This document shows, in pieces, positions 11,756-27,938 of a stretch of DNA of 64,000 bases. Source of the stretch: Latrodectus hesperus. Taxonomy: Eukaryota > Arthropoda > Arachnida > Araneae > Theridiidae. Location: the NCBI GenBank assembly GCA_037975125.1, contig CM075862.1:61356779-61420778 (forward strand), read 5' to 3'. The notes below the pieces were generated by a model that searched no databases, had not been told where the DNA came from, and saw only the letters and a list, made by a program, of their open reading frames with translations. The first letter of the stretch is position 1, and each line of letters starts with the position of its first letter. Position numbers and translations under genes: made by a program.

Positions 11756-12047
11756 TAAAGAAAAAACTTTAAGCTTTTAAGTGACAGGGTTTGTTTGTCG
11801 CTCAACGGTCATTTTTTGCACACGAGGGCTAATTAGACCGGGACTTACGGTTTAAAGTGGATTCCGAACCACTACAAACATCCATGCCCAAGGTGGGATT
11901 CGAACCCACGAACTGTTGAACCGAAGGCAAGAGCGCTAACCATTCGGCTGCCAGCTCGGCTTTTAAGTGACAGCAGCGACGGCTGACGATACACTGCGCA
12001 TGCGTGGGAGGAGGCGAAAACTTCTGCTATTGCCATCTACCGCAACA
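11756..12047 (-). mobile_element. BEL/Pao LTR remnant interrupted by a SINE
   Basis: The segment 11974-12047 closely matches the U3 part of the LTR at 2607-2843 (GACGGCTGACGATACACTGC, GTGGGAGGAGGCGAAAAC, ending ACCGCAACA). The bases just left of the SINE (AAAGAAAAAACTTTAAGC) correspond to the adjoining LTR segment. The same LTR was hit twice: by the TIR element at its TAA and by the SINE. To the left of the TIR element only the CATAAGCTAA motif still matches, so the rest of this LTR has diverged, been replaced or been deleted. Confidence 0.75.
11788..11960 (-). mobile_element. tRNA-derived SINE with target-site duplication
   Basis: Read on the minus strand, the element starts with a tRNA-like head (GCCGAGCTGGCAGCCGAATGG; B box GGTTCGAATCC at 11906-11896). 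A non-tRNA tail follows (GTAGTGGTTCGGAATCC... to GTTGAGCGACAAAC). The copy is flanked by 13-bp duplications TTTTAAGTGACAG at 11775-11787 and 11961-11973. Acceptor and anticodon stems pair poorly, so this is a SINE promoter rather than a working tRNA gene. The intact B box and clean duplication suggest a fairly recent insertion. Older copies of the same family are at 20455 and 49694. Confidence 0.85.
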
Positions 12048-12088
12048 CTAAATATCTAAAATAATAAGTAATTTTCATTAAATTTCTT

Positions 12089-12115
12089 TATATATATATA
12101 TATATATATATATAT
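12089..12115. repeat. (TA)n microsatellite
   Basis: Short uninterrupted TA tract just right of the LTR remnant. Confidence 0.95.
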
Positions 12116-12119
12116 CCAA

Positions 12120-13890
12120 GTAGCAAAATAGCTAGGCCCAATATTGGCAATCTTGCCAATAGAAGCCAAGTTTGGCCCTATCATCGGGACCCAAAGTAGG
12201 AAATGCCAAGATACTGTATATCAAGTTAAATCCAATAAGGCTCTACTTATATTTATAAGCTGTTTTATTGCTCTTTTGTTAATTAGAATGTATTTTCTAA
12301 TTGTGATTAATGTTCCTGAATTCTAATCATTTTGAAACTTCGATTCTTGAAGTTTAATCGCGACCATTTTATTAATTTATCAAGAAGTTTTCAAAAAATA
12401 ACTGCTGGTAAGTTTAATTTTTTTATATTTATAACATATTTTGGTTATCATGAAAATTTTTAATCTATTTGCACTTAAAATTACAATTAAAATATTTCAT
12501 TCTTAGCTTTATTAAATTTTTTTTCCAATTGTTTTGTATATTATTAACCATAAAACTACCCTAAAGTCCAAATCCGATGCTATTATTATACAAAAAGTAA
12601 CATTGATAAATTAAATTAGTTGTATAAGTATTTATCGACATTTCTTTATTGACATGTATATTTCTAATAAATGTATTTATAGAATATTATTCGAAAAGAA
12701 CTAGTGTTTCGATTTATTTGACTTTATAGTGTGCAGGTTAACTGGTTTTTAAATAATGGCAGCGCACACCATATATTGAAACTGAACTGAATTTTATTGC
12801 TAATTAAAGAAATGCTAAAACGTCGCAAATACAAAAAATCTCTGAGAGAGAAGCGATTTCTGAACTAGTCTGTTCACATCATCGGGGAAAACGTGAATAT
12901 GCTCCGTTGCTCACCGTGTGCAGAAGAAGGTGTCGTCGGAGAAGATTGGTGTTGCCAATGTTCAGGTAGAAAGTTTTTCTAGCTGCTGCTGCCAACTTCC
13001 GAGCAGAAGTGTTTCACCACAACTTCATAGCACATTGGAAATGCTCCTGGAATTTAGTTTTTTTTATTTTCTAACATGTATTATGTGTATAATATAACTC
13101 TACTGCATTTTATATAATATCATATAAAATTAATAATTTCCATTTGATTAATTCATATAAATCTGTTAAGGTATTTATATTTAGTTGGGTTAAAAGTTAT
13201 TTTTTACGCTTACACTATATCCCGATTTGAAAAAGCTGCTAATTTGTGAGTTTGTTAGTCTAACATTTGTATTAACGTTTGGTTACCATGAAAATTTCCA
13301 TTTTTAAAATTTTTTCTATTTTAAGAACCTTACTCAAATGCTTTAAATCTTATTGTGTTTCAATTTATTTGGCTTCACAGCACTAGTCCTTGGAATTTAT
13401 TTTTTCTATTATCTTCATTACAATTATGTATACAATATAATTGTAATGAAGTAAGTGAATACAATGTAATTAAATATAATACAATTGAATATAGTGATCC
13501 TTCGTTTTTCACAGTTAATGGGGATCAGAACCTTTCCCGAAAGCTGAAAAAAATGCGATGTAGGATTTGCTCCTAGGAATATTCATGTATGCGGTTACAC
13601 GAATATTTTAAATATGTAAATGATATTTATACTTTACACATTTAAGACAAAAATTACAACAGTATGCGTATTTACTTAAACGTGTCAGTGCTAATTAATA
13701 AGGTTAATTACAAAACCTTATACAGTAATAAACATTAATAAACACTGCTTTCTGACAGAGGCGAAGAGTCTTGTGTTGGTGGCAGAAGAGGAGCTCTCAC
13801 TTGACGCGTAGAAGCCTTAGGCTCACTCGGAGAGACTCTTCTGATGGAGGCGCTGATGGTAGAGCCAGGGACCTTAGAGCGAAACATGGT
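12120..13890. other. Intergenic sequence with locally repeated phrases, no gene recognised
   Basis: Two sub-regions share phrases in order: TTGGTTAYCATGAAAATTT and GTGTTTCRATTTATTTGRCTT occur near 12442 and 12707, and again near 13279 and 13353. This suggests a diverged direct duplication of about 0.7-0.8 kb spacing. A less AT-rich patch at 12870-13010 and another at 13755-13890 carry no recognisable protein. The short ORFs here have no family resemblance. Confidence 0.4.
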
Positions 13891-13902
13891 GATGGGTAGT
13901 TG

Positions 13903-14500
13903 TTACCTTTGTTTTTTCTTTTCCTTCAAAATTTTTCTGTACAAGAACATAACCTCGTCAACGCGATTGCTGATAGCTCGAATTATTTTGTCGTCAATGT
14001 CTTGTGCAAATTGTTGCATCACTCTTGCCATGTTGCAGATTATCCAGGATAAGGCCACGCTTTTTAGTTTCTTCTTCATCTTCCTCTTTGTTCTCTTCCT
14101 CATTTGCAGACTTTGTCTTCTCAAGGAGATCTTCATCGGTCAGTGGGACCGAGAAGCAATCGATAAGGGCGCAGATGTCTTCTTTTGTCGACAATTCATT
14201 CATTCCTTATGATGTGAGACAGCCTTACTATAATTTCATTGATTGATATCGCACCAGAAATTAATCACCCATCTTTATGAAAGCCCGTGGTATGTACTCT
14301 GAGTCAACATCTCTCTTTATTTGACATGCAGATAACCTTCTCTCTCGTTCATCAACATGAAAAACGCTCCTTTCCGCAATGTGGTTGCCGACATGGTTAC
14401 ATTTTTTAATTTTTGTTTTTTGACGAATATTTTGGAAAAACCCACGAAGCACTGAAACCGCAAAACATGAAGCGCGAAGTAGCGTGGGAACACTGAACTA
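13903..14500 (-). pseudogene. Tigger-type transposase C-terminus (relic)
   Basis: Two overlapping minus-strand frames together resemble the tail of a Tigger (pogo superfamily) transposase. The first (14203-13994) gives EDICALIDCFSVPLTDEDLL followed by an acidic Glu/Lys-rich linker. After a frameshift the second frame gives ALSWIICNMARVMQQF and ends in an FLYRKILKEKKKQR helix. This order (LTDEDL motif, acidic linker, helical tail) is characteristic of the family. The catalytic DDE domain and the helix-turn-helix are absent. Upstream sequence to about 14500 (GCGCTTCATGTTTTGCGG) resembles a Tigger 5' region, so this is probably an internally deleted copy. Inactive. Confidence 0.65.
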
Positions 14501-14509
14501 TGGTTTTAA

Positions 14510-15060
14510 CATCTTAATACTAATAGCTTCCATTCGACATACGTCTTCAGTAAAGTTATGCTTTTCATTTGAAATTTATTGAAATAGTTAAAAATAGCTT
14601 CCTTTTAATTTAGTCATTCAAAATAAAATCCTTTGTTATCATTATGAGCTACACATGATGTGGACAAACCTATAAGCCAAGAAAGCAACCTTAGCAACAT
14701 AAAATATGTAGATAATTTATTGTTTCAGTTATATGAATTAAACACAAGAGAATCAATGTTTTCTATAATATTAAATAAAGTATACTTAAATGCAGAATAT
14801 GTTCTTCTGTGCATTTTATCTAAATTAATTTAAATATATACTTAAATATAAAAAAATACGATTTTGAATATCAATTTTTTTAATAATTTTTTAAAAACAG
14901 TTTTTAAAAAATTGTACTAATTTTTAAAAACTGTTTTCAATGCTATCAATGACAAGCATTTCAGTCAAACTCATTTTTTAAAACGTTGGTAAAGTAAAAT
15001 AGTGATTTAATTTAAATGGTTATTGGAAAAAAATTGGCAGTTATCAATGAAATAAGCGGC
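14510..15060. other. AT-rich intergenic sequence
   Basis: No gene recognised. It contains the 17-bp inverted repeat listed separately. Confidence 0.5.
14894..14937. repeat. Perfect 17-bp inverted repeat
   Basis: AAAACAGTTTTTAAAAA (14894-14910) and its exact complement (14921-14937) are separated by 10 nt. Confidence 0.9.
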
Positions 15061-15079
15061 TTTATTATCATCTATCATT

Positions 15080-15240
15080 TCTTAGGCAGTATGCAAATTC
15101 GTAGATGATCCTATGAGACTTATCTCGCGAGAATTGCAATCAGATCAAATGACGTCATTGATGTCTTAGTTACGTCAGAAAAGGGGTGGAGCGCGAGACG
15201 ATCATAGAATTTCAAGCAGGTTCGAAATCAAACAATTCTG
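15080..15240 (+). repeat. Diverged relative of the 40-kb MITE interior
   Basis: The phrase AATTCGTAGATGATC, followed by ATGAGACTTATCTCGCGAG and a CAATCAGA motif, matches in order 40964-41030 inside the MITE at 40255-41097. A TGACGTCA and a nearby GCGCGAG segment follow. The ends of this copy were not found. Confidence 0.5.
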
Positions 15241-15439
15241 ATTAAAATTTAAGTTGTCTTTATAAAGATTTCATTCTTTGTCAAATTCCTGAGAGTTTTT
15301 CCGAAGTCGTGTTGGAAAGGTAAACTGTAACCGTACTTAGTATATTTTGGCGACGTTTCTTATTTAATACAAACCTAAAGAGGTTGTCTGAAAAGGGGTG
15401 TGGTGAATGGCGTTACCTAGTAGGGCGGTTGTAATAATG

Positions 15440-20454
<5,015 letters not shown>

Positions 20455-20545
20455 TGATTTGTTTGTCCTTAAACGATCTTTTTTACACGAGGTTTAATTG
20501 GATCGGGAACAACAATTAAAAGTCTAATTCCCAATAAGAATTTTA
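20455..20545 (-). mobile_element. Decayed 3' part of the tRNA-SINE family
   Basis: Plus-strand phrases GTTTGTCCTTAAACGATC, TACACGAGGTTTAATTGGATC and GGGAAC match in order the tail of the SINE at 11788 (GTTTGTCGCTCAACGGTC, GCACACGAGGGCTAATTAGA, CGGGAC). Most differences are transitions. The tRNA-like head is missing or unrecognisable. Confidence 0.6.
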
Positions 20546-20765
20546 TTCAATAGAAAACTTAAATTCTGAGTGTATCAGTTTTTGAAAAATAAAAAATATT
20601 ACAAATTTACATGTTTTGGCTGAGAATATTTATGATTTTATTATAAAAAATATATAAGTATATAATTCAAAGCTCCAAAGGAATTAAATCTTAAACTCCA
20701 TTGAAGCTTTTAACTTGCATAATCTAGTATGGTGAAGATGTTATTAAAATTATGAGTGTACAGAC

Positions 20766-20950
20766 AATTTTTACTATTTCAACGTCAATTGTTAGCTGTG
20801 AACGTTCGTTCAGTAAATTAAAATTAATTCTGACATATACGATCAAACATGGGACAGAATAATTGGAGTGACTTAGCATTTTTAAGCGGCGAATTTGATA
20901 AACTTGAAGTGATCAACACTGATGAAGTAATTAATCAAATTCATCATTAA
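20766..20950 (+). pseudogene. hAT transposase C-terminal dimerisation domain (relic)
   Basis: The plus strand encodes STSIVSCERSFSKLKLI, the hallmark of the hAT C-terminal dimerisation region, starting near 20766. In-frame stops follow. Further on, in a shifted frame, comes FDKLEVINTDEVINQIHH ending at a TAA (20948-20950), which fits the usual end of these transposases. No DNA-binding or catalytic domain was found upstream. Dead fragment. Confidence 0.75.
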
Positions 20951-23800
20951 TGGCAAATGAAATGTATGCATAACTAATTAATTTATCCTAACTCACTATT
21001 ATTTATAAATACATTTAATCTATATATTATTATTTTTTATTCGATTTTTGTTGTTTCAAATTAAAAAGCATAACCTAAATCTTCAGAACTATTTACAACT
21101 TGAATTATTTTAAAGAAAGTGCTTTTATTATTTACATTATAATATCTTTATGAGTTTATATTATATTACTATTTATTGTGGGAGAGCACCAAAACAGATA
21201 TCCTTCAAATTCCCATGAACTGGGTAAAACGTAAACAGCATCTGTGTCTGGATAAATCATTTTATAATTGCTTACTTTATTGACAGGAGATATTCTGGTT
21301 CATGGAAAAGTGTTATCTCCCCTAGTTTGTTGATCGATTTTAAATTATTACCAGATGTGGGAAAAGCAGATTAACTTCCTGTGGTATTTGTACTCAAAAT
21401 TTCTCAAGGGAGGCTGGTTGCCACTTTGGTTGCCAATTTTTCTTTTTTATGTTTATTCAATCTCATGCAAAGAACTCTCGTTGGGAGCACTTTAACCTAA
21501 GCAAAATATTTTCTTAATCTTTTGTGTTTAAATAACCTTATGTTTTGAAATCATTATGTTAATCTCAACTAAAGTTAGGTGTAGAAAAATTTCTTAGGAA
21601 CAGAAGGTACATGGCCATTTAGGCTAGGAACCTAACAAACACTAGATCCACTTCTTCTTGCCACTTTGGATGACCGAGCTCCAGTGCTCCAGGCGCTCAC
21701 CACCAATTTATTTGCTTTGACTGCCAATGGGGTGTAATTATTAGTCACAGGGAAAGATTTTAATGAGGATATAACAATTATTTCCATTTACCTATCATTT
21801 GGTTAATCGTCGAGCCATGTATTTTCATCTGGTATGGCCAAGCCGCGTGACATCACACTCATTCATATTCTTTATAAATAAAAATAAATAGGGACTATTT
21901 ACAAGGTCAGATATCTTGCATGCATATTCTTGAATAATCCATACATTTAGTAGAGTTTATTTGCGGAAAATATTTCTAGATTATTTTAATTATAAAGTAT
22001 ACACAAACAGTAAATATTATTTCATAAATTGATATAAGTAAAAATTTCTTTTTTTCCATACACTTGTTCCCACATTTTCTAGATTAGATTAGTAATATAA
22101 ATACTTATACACACATTTTTAACAATATTTACAGTAATGGTCAGTACTGCTCTGCACATACATTTAGATGCAAGTAGTAATGAATGTGAATTAATTTAAA
22201 AAGATTTGCAAGAAAGAGTGATAATGCCTTAATTCTGACTCAGTTTGCTGAGTTTTCAGATCAAAATTTCTCAAGAAAGTGTGGGAAAATCTCTTGTCAA
22301 AATTAATTCTTTATGCACAAGAATAAACCTACAAATTGCACGGATGTTAGTAATAAGAGTTGAAGACAAATACCCATAATTATTGATAATAGTTTTTTAT
22401 AAATTGATTTTTAGTTGTTACAACCCTTTAGTTTCTTTTGCATATTTGTAACTACTTACATAATCTTATGAACTTGCAAAACAAACTGTATAAATGAAAT
22501 AATTAAAAATCAGTTAAATAAATATATACTTATGTGTCGAGATTTATGTGATCTGGGCAAAAAACTTGGAGATTAAATTATAAGCTCAGCAAATGTTACA
22601 AAATACGTGGTTTTATTGCATTAACAAGAGTTAATATCTTATATTTGAATGATTTGGAGTTTGAATAATGAGAAATGCTGAATATGCTATTGCAAAAAAT
22701 TAGTGATTAGTAACTTCAACATACAAATATACACAATAAATATATTTAATTCACAGGTTTAATTCAAAAAAATTTATTCCTTCATTACACACATTTAATT
22801 TTGGTAAGTAGGAGAATACATATGTAAATTATAGTATTTAATGATACTTATGTAATATGTTATATACTTTCAGATAAAAGATATAAAGTATAAATATGCT
22901 AATTTTTATTCATGTAATTTATGATTATCAGATATAATATGGCAAAAACAATTTTAAATTTAATTGCTGAAAAAATAGGGAAAATCATTAATAAGTACTT
23001 AAACTACCATGCAAGCTTCAATTTAAATTATCTAATTTCTCTTTTCATTGCTTTTAAAAGCACATGATGAGTTTTGATTGAATAATTTTATTTATAGAAG
23101 ATAAGTAATACTATTGGTTATGTTACATTTAACTTTTTCATTTAAAGGTCCAAGTACTAATATTGAAATGTCATAACCACTGGTACCAAATGCATTAATA
23201 AAATCATTGTTTCAAAAACATGAGTTAAACCAACAAGAAAAGTATTTATTTAAGTTCTTTACATCATGTACGCTTGGATGTAAGATATGATAGATTGTTG
23301 TCTATGTTTTTGTTGTATCATATTTATAGTTACTTATTGTGTTACGTTATTTACAAATATAAAAATCAAAAACTCTTTTATTTTTAGTTATTTTTACTAA
23401 CAATAAATGTTTTTGTTTTTTATATTTGTAAATGCACGTCTATTAATGCCGATGAAATACTTTTAATATTTGAAGTGCAAAATTGCAAAGAATTATTTTT
23501 TGAATCATTTTCCATTATATAATAAGACAATCGCTTTATAAAATTATCAGAAAAATCCTAATATAATTATGAACGAAATACCTTAGAACAAGAAAAACGC
23601 TGCTAAATATACTACGTTCACTCACATGTCATAATGATGTTTATTTCTCCACCTTATATTTTACCCAATCACATTTTCCCCGGGCAAAGATAGCTCCGCC
23701 TACAGCTCATCGTAGCTGGGTTACCATGCTGTGACTGTAATCGCTTAGATTTGGCGAAGAAGGCGATAAAATGTGTCATTTGGCGGAGGCAACACGAGTA
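20951..23800. other. Intergenic sequence, no gene recognised
   Basis: A less AT-rich part at about 21180-21860 repeats the word GCCACTTTGG (near 21420 and 21660) and could be an unclassified old transposon. The remainder is AT-rich. A second less AT-rich patch at 23665-23790 has a CCAATCA motif and GGCGGAG but no gene attached. Confidence 0.4.
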
Positions 23801-23813
23801 ACCGTATATCCCC

Positions 23814-23856
23814 AAATTCCTTTGTGGAAAATACTACTTTTTCCACAAAGGAATTT
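23814..23856. repeat. Perfect 18-bp hairpin with a nearby third arm copy
   Basis: AAATTCCTTTGTGGAAAA (23814-23831), a 7-nt loop, then the exact complement (23839-23856). The arm core ATTCCTTTGTGG recurs at about 23871, so one arm exists in three copies within 70 bp. Confidence 0.9.
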
Positions 23857-23869
23857 GACAAACATTTTT

Positions 23870-25950
23870 CATTCCTTTGTGGGAAATAATCAGCTTATTA
23901 AACGTAGAATTGAAAAACTAAAAGTATACAACGAATTTTTTTTATTAAAATAGAGAAAATTAAAAAGAATTGCTATCAATTTGCTATGTAGATATACATA
24001 ATATAATGCACATAATCTACGTTTGGAATTTGTCACATGACAAGTACCAAGAGCAGAAGCACCGCCTTATGTATGTATATATACACACACACACAAAGTA
24101 AACAAGAATTGTTGATAAATATTATTCTTATATCTTTGATCAACATAATTTTATAAAATAAACTTTCAAAAATTCAATAGGAAGGTTAATTTTTAGTAAA
24201 ATAATAAACTTTATTTATTTTATAATTATTAATAAATAGTTTAATAAAAGATATTTAATATTCAAAAATTATTTTAATGAATTTTGTAAATATTTATCCT
24301 GAATTAATATTCATCATAAAAAGAAATTGATAAGTTAATCGTAAAACATTATTTCCATGGGAGAAAAAAACAAGAGAAAAAGTAAATTTCCTTTACCCCC
24401 GCAACTTGCCAGATATTTCTGGCCTTTTTGGATGAAAAATATACGATTAGTTCTAACCGCAGAAAATCATGCGTGCCGGGTAAGTAGCCAGTAGACGAGA
24501 CCACGCCCACTCTGTCTTCCAAAAAAAGCATCTTTTTCATATTAGGGAGACTGTATCGGCAAGCATTTTTTTCATTTAAATTGCACACACCGAAATAAAA
24601 ATAATTTAAATCACTTATTATTTCTAAAAGGTTATTTATAATGATAATTGTTTTTTTCATATTTTTGTTTATTATTATGTATTTTAATAAAGAACTTTTA
24701 AGCGCACTATTCACCATATTGACTTTGAGATAAGCATTTGAATATTATGTGTGTGAACTAAATTAAATACTATCATATTACTATATTTAGAATCATAAAA
24801 AATGTTAATTTTCCTTTTCTTAATAGATATTTATAGGCAAAGTTTACTACCCATGTGACTTTATCTGAGCATGCAATATCTTGCTATTTATTTCTATATA
24901 ATATTTCCCTTTGTAAGAAAAATATACTATTGTATATAAATTGGATTATATCAATGGAGAAAAAAGTTTCCATTATCAATAACTTTTAAGTGAATTCCGC
25001 TGAATAATGCAAAGTAAAAAAGAATTATTATATAAACTATAGGTAACCTAGATAAATAAAATATTTAATTTTATATAAAATTGAATTTCAAGAAATTTTG
25101 ATTTTAATTTATTATATTTAGGAAGAATTATAAAAGATAAAAATGCTTACTCAAGAAGTATGAGATTTTAATTTTGTTTATATTAAACTCATTGCTCTTA
25201 TGTAAAGAATTGGAATTTATTCATTAGAAAAAAATAATTTAAAATATTTTAAAACTTATAAAATTAATTTAAAATTATTTTTTCTCAGTTAAGTTTTTAA
25301 TGCAATATGAAGTTTCTTTTTTGATGATTTTTCAGTAATCCTTCATTAAAATATTTTCTTTTATACTATTTCTATTTAAACATTGAAAATTAAATAACCA
25401 TATTTTATTTTACATATTTTTTAAATTCCTGGAAGTTATGAAAGACCACAATTAGTAAAAAATAAGTATTTTTTTCTAAGAAATATTAAAAACATGTGAT
25501 ATTCAACAAATTACTAAGGTTTTAAAAGATTAATGTTTAGCTTTGCTTACTTATTTGGTATTTTAATTTTCTTTTTAGTATGCATACATGAAAACATTTG
25601 TAAAGCTAAAGAACATAATTTTTAATATTACACACAATGTGAAGAAGTGGAAAAAACAGTAAACTTTTAGAATGAAATATATAAAAATTTTCTTCAAACA
25701 TTTCTACAATATAGTTATTTGGCAATAACATTATTAGTATCATTATACAGGAACATTTTTTATGTTATTGCAGATAAGTATAGTTGCGATATTTGGCAAT
25801 AAAGTTGTTTTTAATTCCATTTCAATTAATAAACACCCTATTTATAGAAAATAATTTTTTAGAAATTATCAAATCAACAATTTTTAATGTTGTCTTAAAC
25901 TATCATATTATGATTTATGGTTTAAAATTTATGAGATTTATTTTTCTTTC
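23870..25950. other. Intergenic sequence, no gene recognised
   Basis: A short (AC)n tract lies at about 24085-24097. A less AT-rich patch at 24390-24540 has no recognisable coding content. The rest is AT-rich. Confidence 0.4.
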
Positions 25951-25951
25951 A

Positions 25952-26012
25952 TGTGTTTGAATCCTGGAATGGCATGCTAATCCAGCGCTCTTATCCCTCT
26001 AATCTTTCACCA
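25952..26012 (-). repeat. Decayed tRNA-like (Ala-type) sequence
   Basis: The minus strand reads AAGAGCGCTGGATTAGCATG, then CCATTCCAGGATTCAAAC. It resembles a tRNA anticodon arm with an AGC-like triplet and a degenerate T arm and B box. Stems are too mismatched for a functional tRNA. Probably an old SINE head or tRNA pseudogene. Confidence 0.45.
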
Positions 26013-26399
26013 ATACCCCTTCCCTCTTCCACACATTTGATTTCCTTCTAGTTTCTAATTTATTTCTCAACATAACACAATTATTATATTTCCTCCAATA
26101 AAATTAAAGTTTCAAACAAAATAAAATTGAAAATTTCTGGAAAACTTTCTTCGTTTTGGCAATTATTTTGCGCGTTTCTCCTAGAAACAACCAGAGCATG
26201 ATAAACCTCCTTGCTTCCCCTTCGTGATGACATTGCAAATACATATGTTTAAAATATTACTATCTTTTCAAATGTCAAGCAAAGATGAATCTGTGATGTT
26301 ACAGGCAGCCATGAATTTCGTATGATCTAATTATACTTTTGAAAGGAAAGATCACTGGGAGTTAATATATAAAAGTTTTAACTAATCAAGTTCATTCTA

Positions 26400-26700
26400 T
26401 GACCAAACATTGTTTCTTGCAGGCAATAAAATTTTCTAGGATAATTTTCCTATTCACACAGTATCTTATCTAATCATAGTTTGGAACACAAGGATGAAGT
26501 GAAACATCTATTTTGGCCTGCATTGTCCCCTATCTCAACATAAAGAAACAGTTATGAACTATTTTATAGCGTTAAATGCGAATCAATATCTCCGACTGGC
26601 ATCTCTCTAGGAACTTTCACATATCCATGAAAAATGGTAAATATTCTTCTAAACAGCATTTAGTATGACTTGATTTCCAAGTGAATATAGCTTAGTAACA
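26400..26700 (+). pseudogene. Possible Tc1-like transposase relic
   Basis: A weak plus-strand signal reads DEVKHLFWPALSP near 26495. It resembles the Tc1 block before the third catalytic residue. Fragments in shifting frames then resemble the C-terminal helices. Several stops and the loss of the following Asp/Glu motif make this tentative. Confidence 0.35.
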
Positions 26701-27870
26701 TGCCAAAGGCAGTTCCTCACCATATTAGAAGATGATTTCTCATAATTCTATGTTGGTTCCTTATTTGATAACAAGCTACATATCCATCACCTACGCAATT
26801 TTCATCTTCTCATCACTTTGAAGCACCACAAAATAGGATTTTGATAAAGAATACTATATTTACTATGAGTTTCAAAATATTATAACACTTAACATGAAAT
26901 ATAAGATTTCTTTAATACACACTTTAATATTTAATATGAGAAATCCTACAAAAATTTATTAATATATAACTATAGATTAATGTAGCAGATGTCATTATAC
27001 TATAATAGCAATATTAAAGAATACTGAACTGTAATACATAGCAAACAACTGTTAAAAGTATTCTTCAATTTTTAAATTTGTTTAACAAACTTCGAATTTA
27101 GGTATTTTAATAATTCAAATGCAAAAGAATTTTTTCAAACTTTAATAAGCTTTGGCACAACGGTATTAATAGTTTTGCTAATATTATTTAATATAATAAG
27201 GAAGATAACTTTATAAAAATTATAGTTATTAAAAGCGTTTTTTCATGTTTTCTTTAAATATTAATACATATATATCAAATATAATAAAGTGATAGCATCC
27301 AAAAATGGTTTTTTTATTTATTAATGTATAATAACATAACATAATATAAGAACAGAATATATTTTTTCTGATTTTATGTTAACAATACTGATTTAATTTT
27401 TTTTATCTAGTGCATTTCTTCATATCTTCACAAAAATGAGTAAAACTTTACATCACTGAAATGCATTTAACAAATAAGTACAACAATGAGTTTAGTAGAG
27501 ATTTTAAGCAAATGCTTTACTTTTTAATCAAAAATTGACACAAAAATGTAAATACACAATAATGATATACATAATAAATAATAATAATGATCACATTAAG
27601 TAGTGTAGCCACTTTAGAAAATTATAAAATAATGAAGTTGATAACATTTACCTCTTTTTAATCAGAAACAAGTTTTAAATTCTAAAAAAATTTTTTTTGA
27701 AATATTTTGAAATAAAACAAAATTTTTTGAAATGTTTGCAATATTTAAAATTTATTTAAAACTAATAGAAATAGTTTTTAATTATTGTAAGTTTATAATG
27801 GAAATTATTTGCATAGTTAAAATATTTGTGATACATGAAACAATGCAGTAAAATTATTGTCCTTTAATAA

Positions 27871-27874
<4 letters not shown>

Positions 27875-27934
<60 letters not shown>
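27875..27934. repeat. (TA)n microsatellite
   Basis: About 60 bp of uninterrupted AT repeat. Confidence 0.97.

Positions 27935-27938
<4 letters not shown>

Noticed and set aside
11885..11960. Functional tRNA gene on the minus strand
   Set aside because: A and B boxes are good, but the acceptor and anticodon stems pair poorly. The sequence continues into a SINE body flanked by target duplications.
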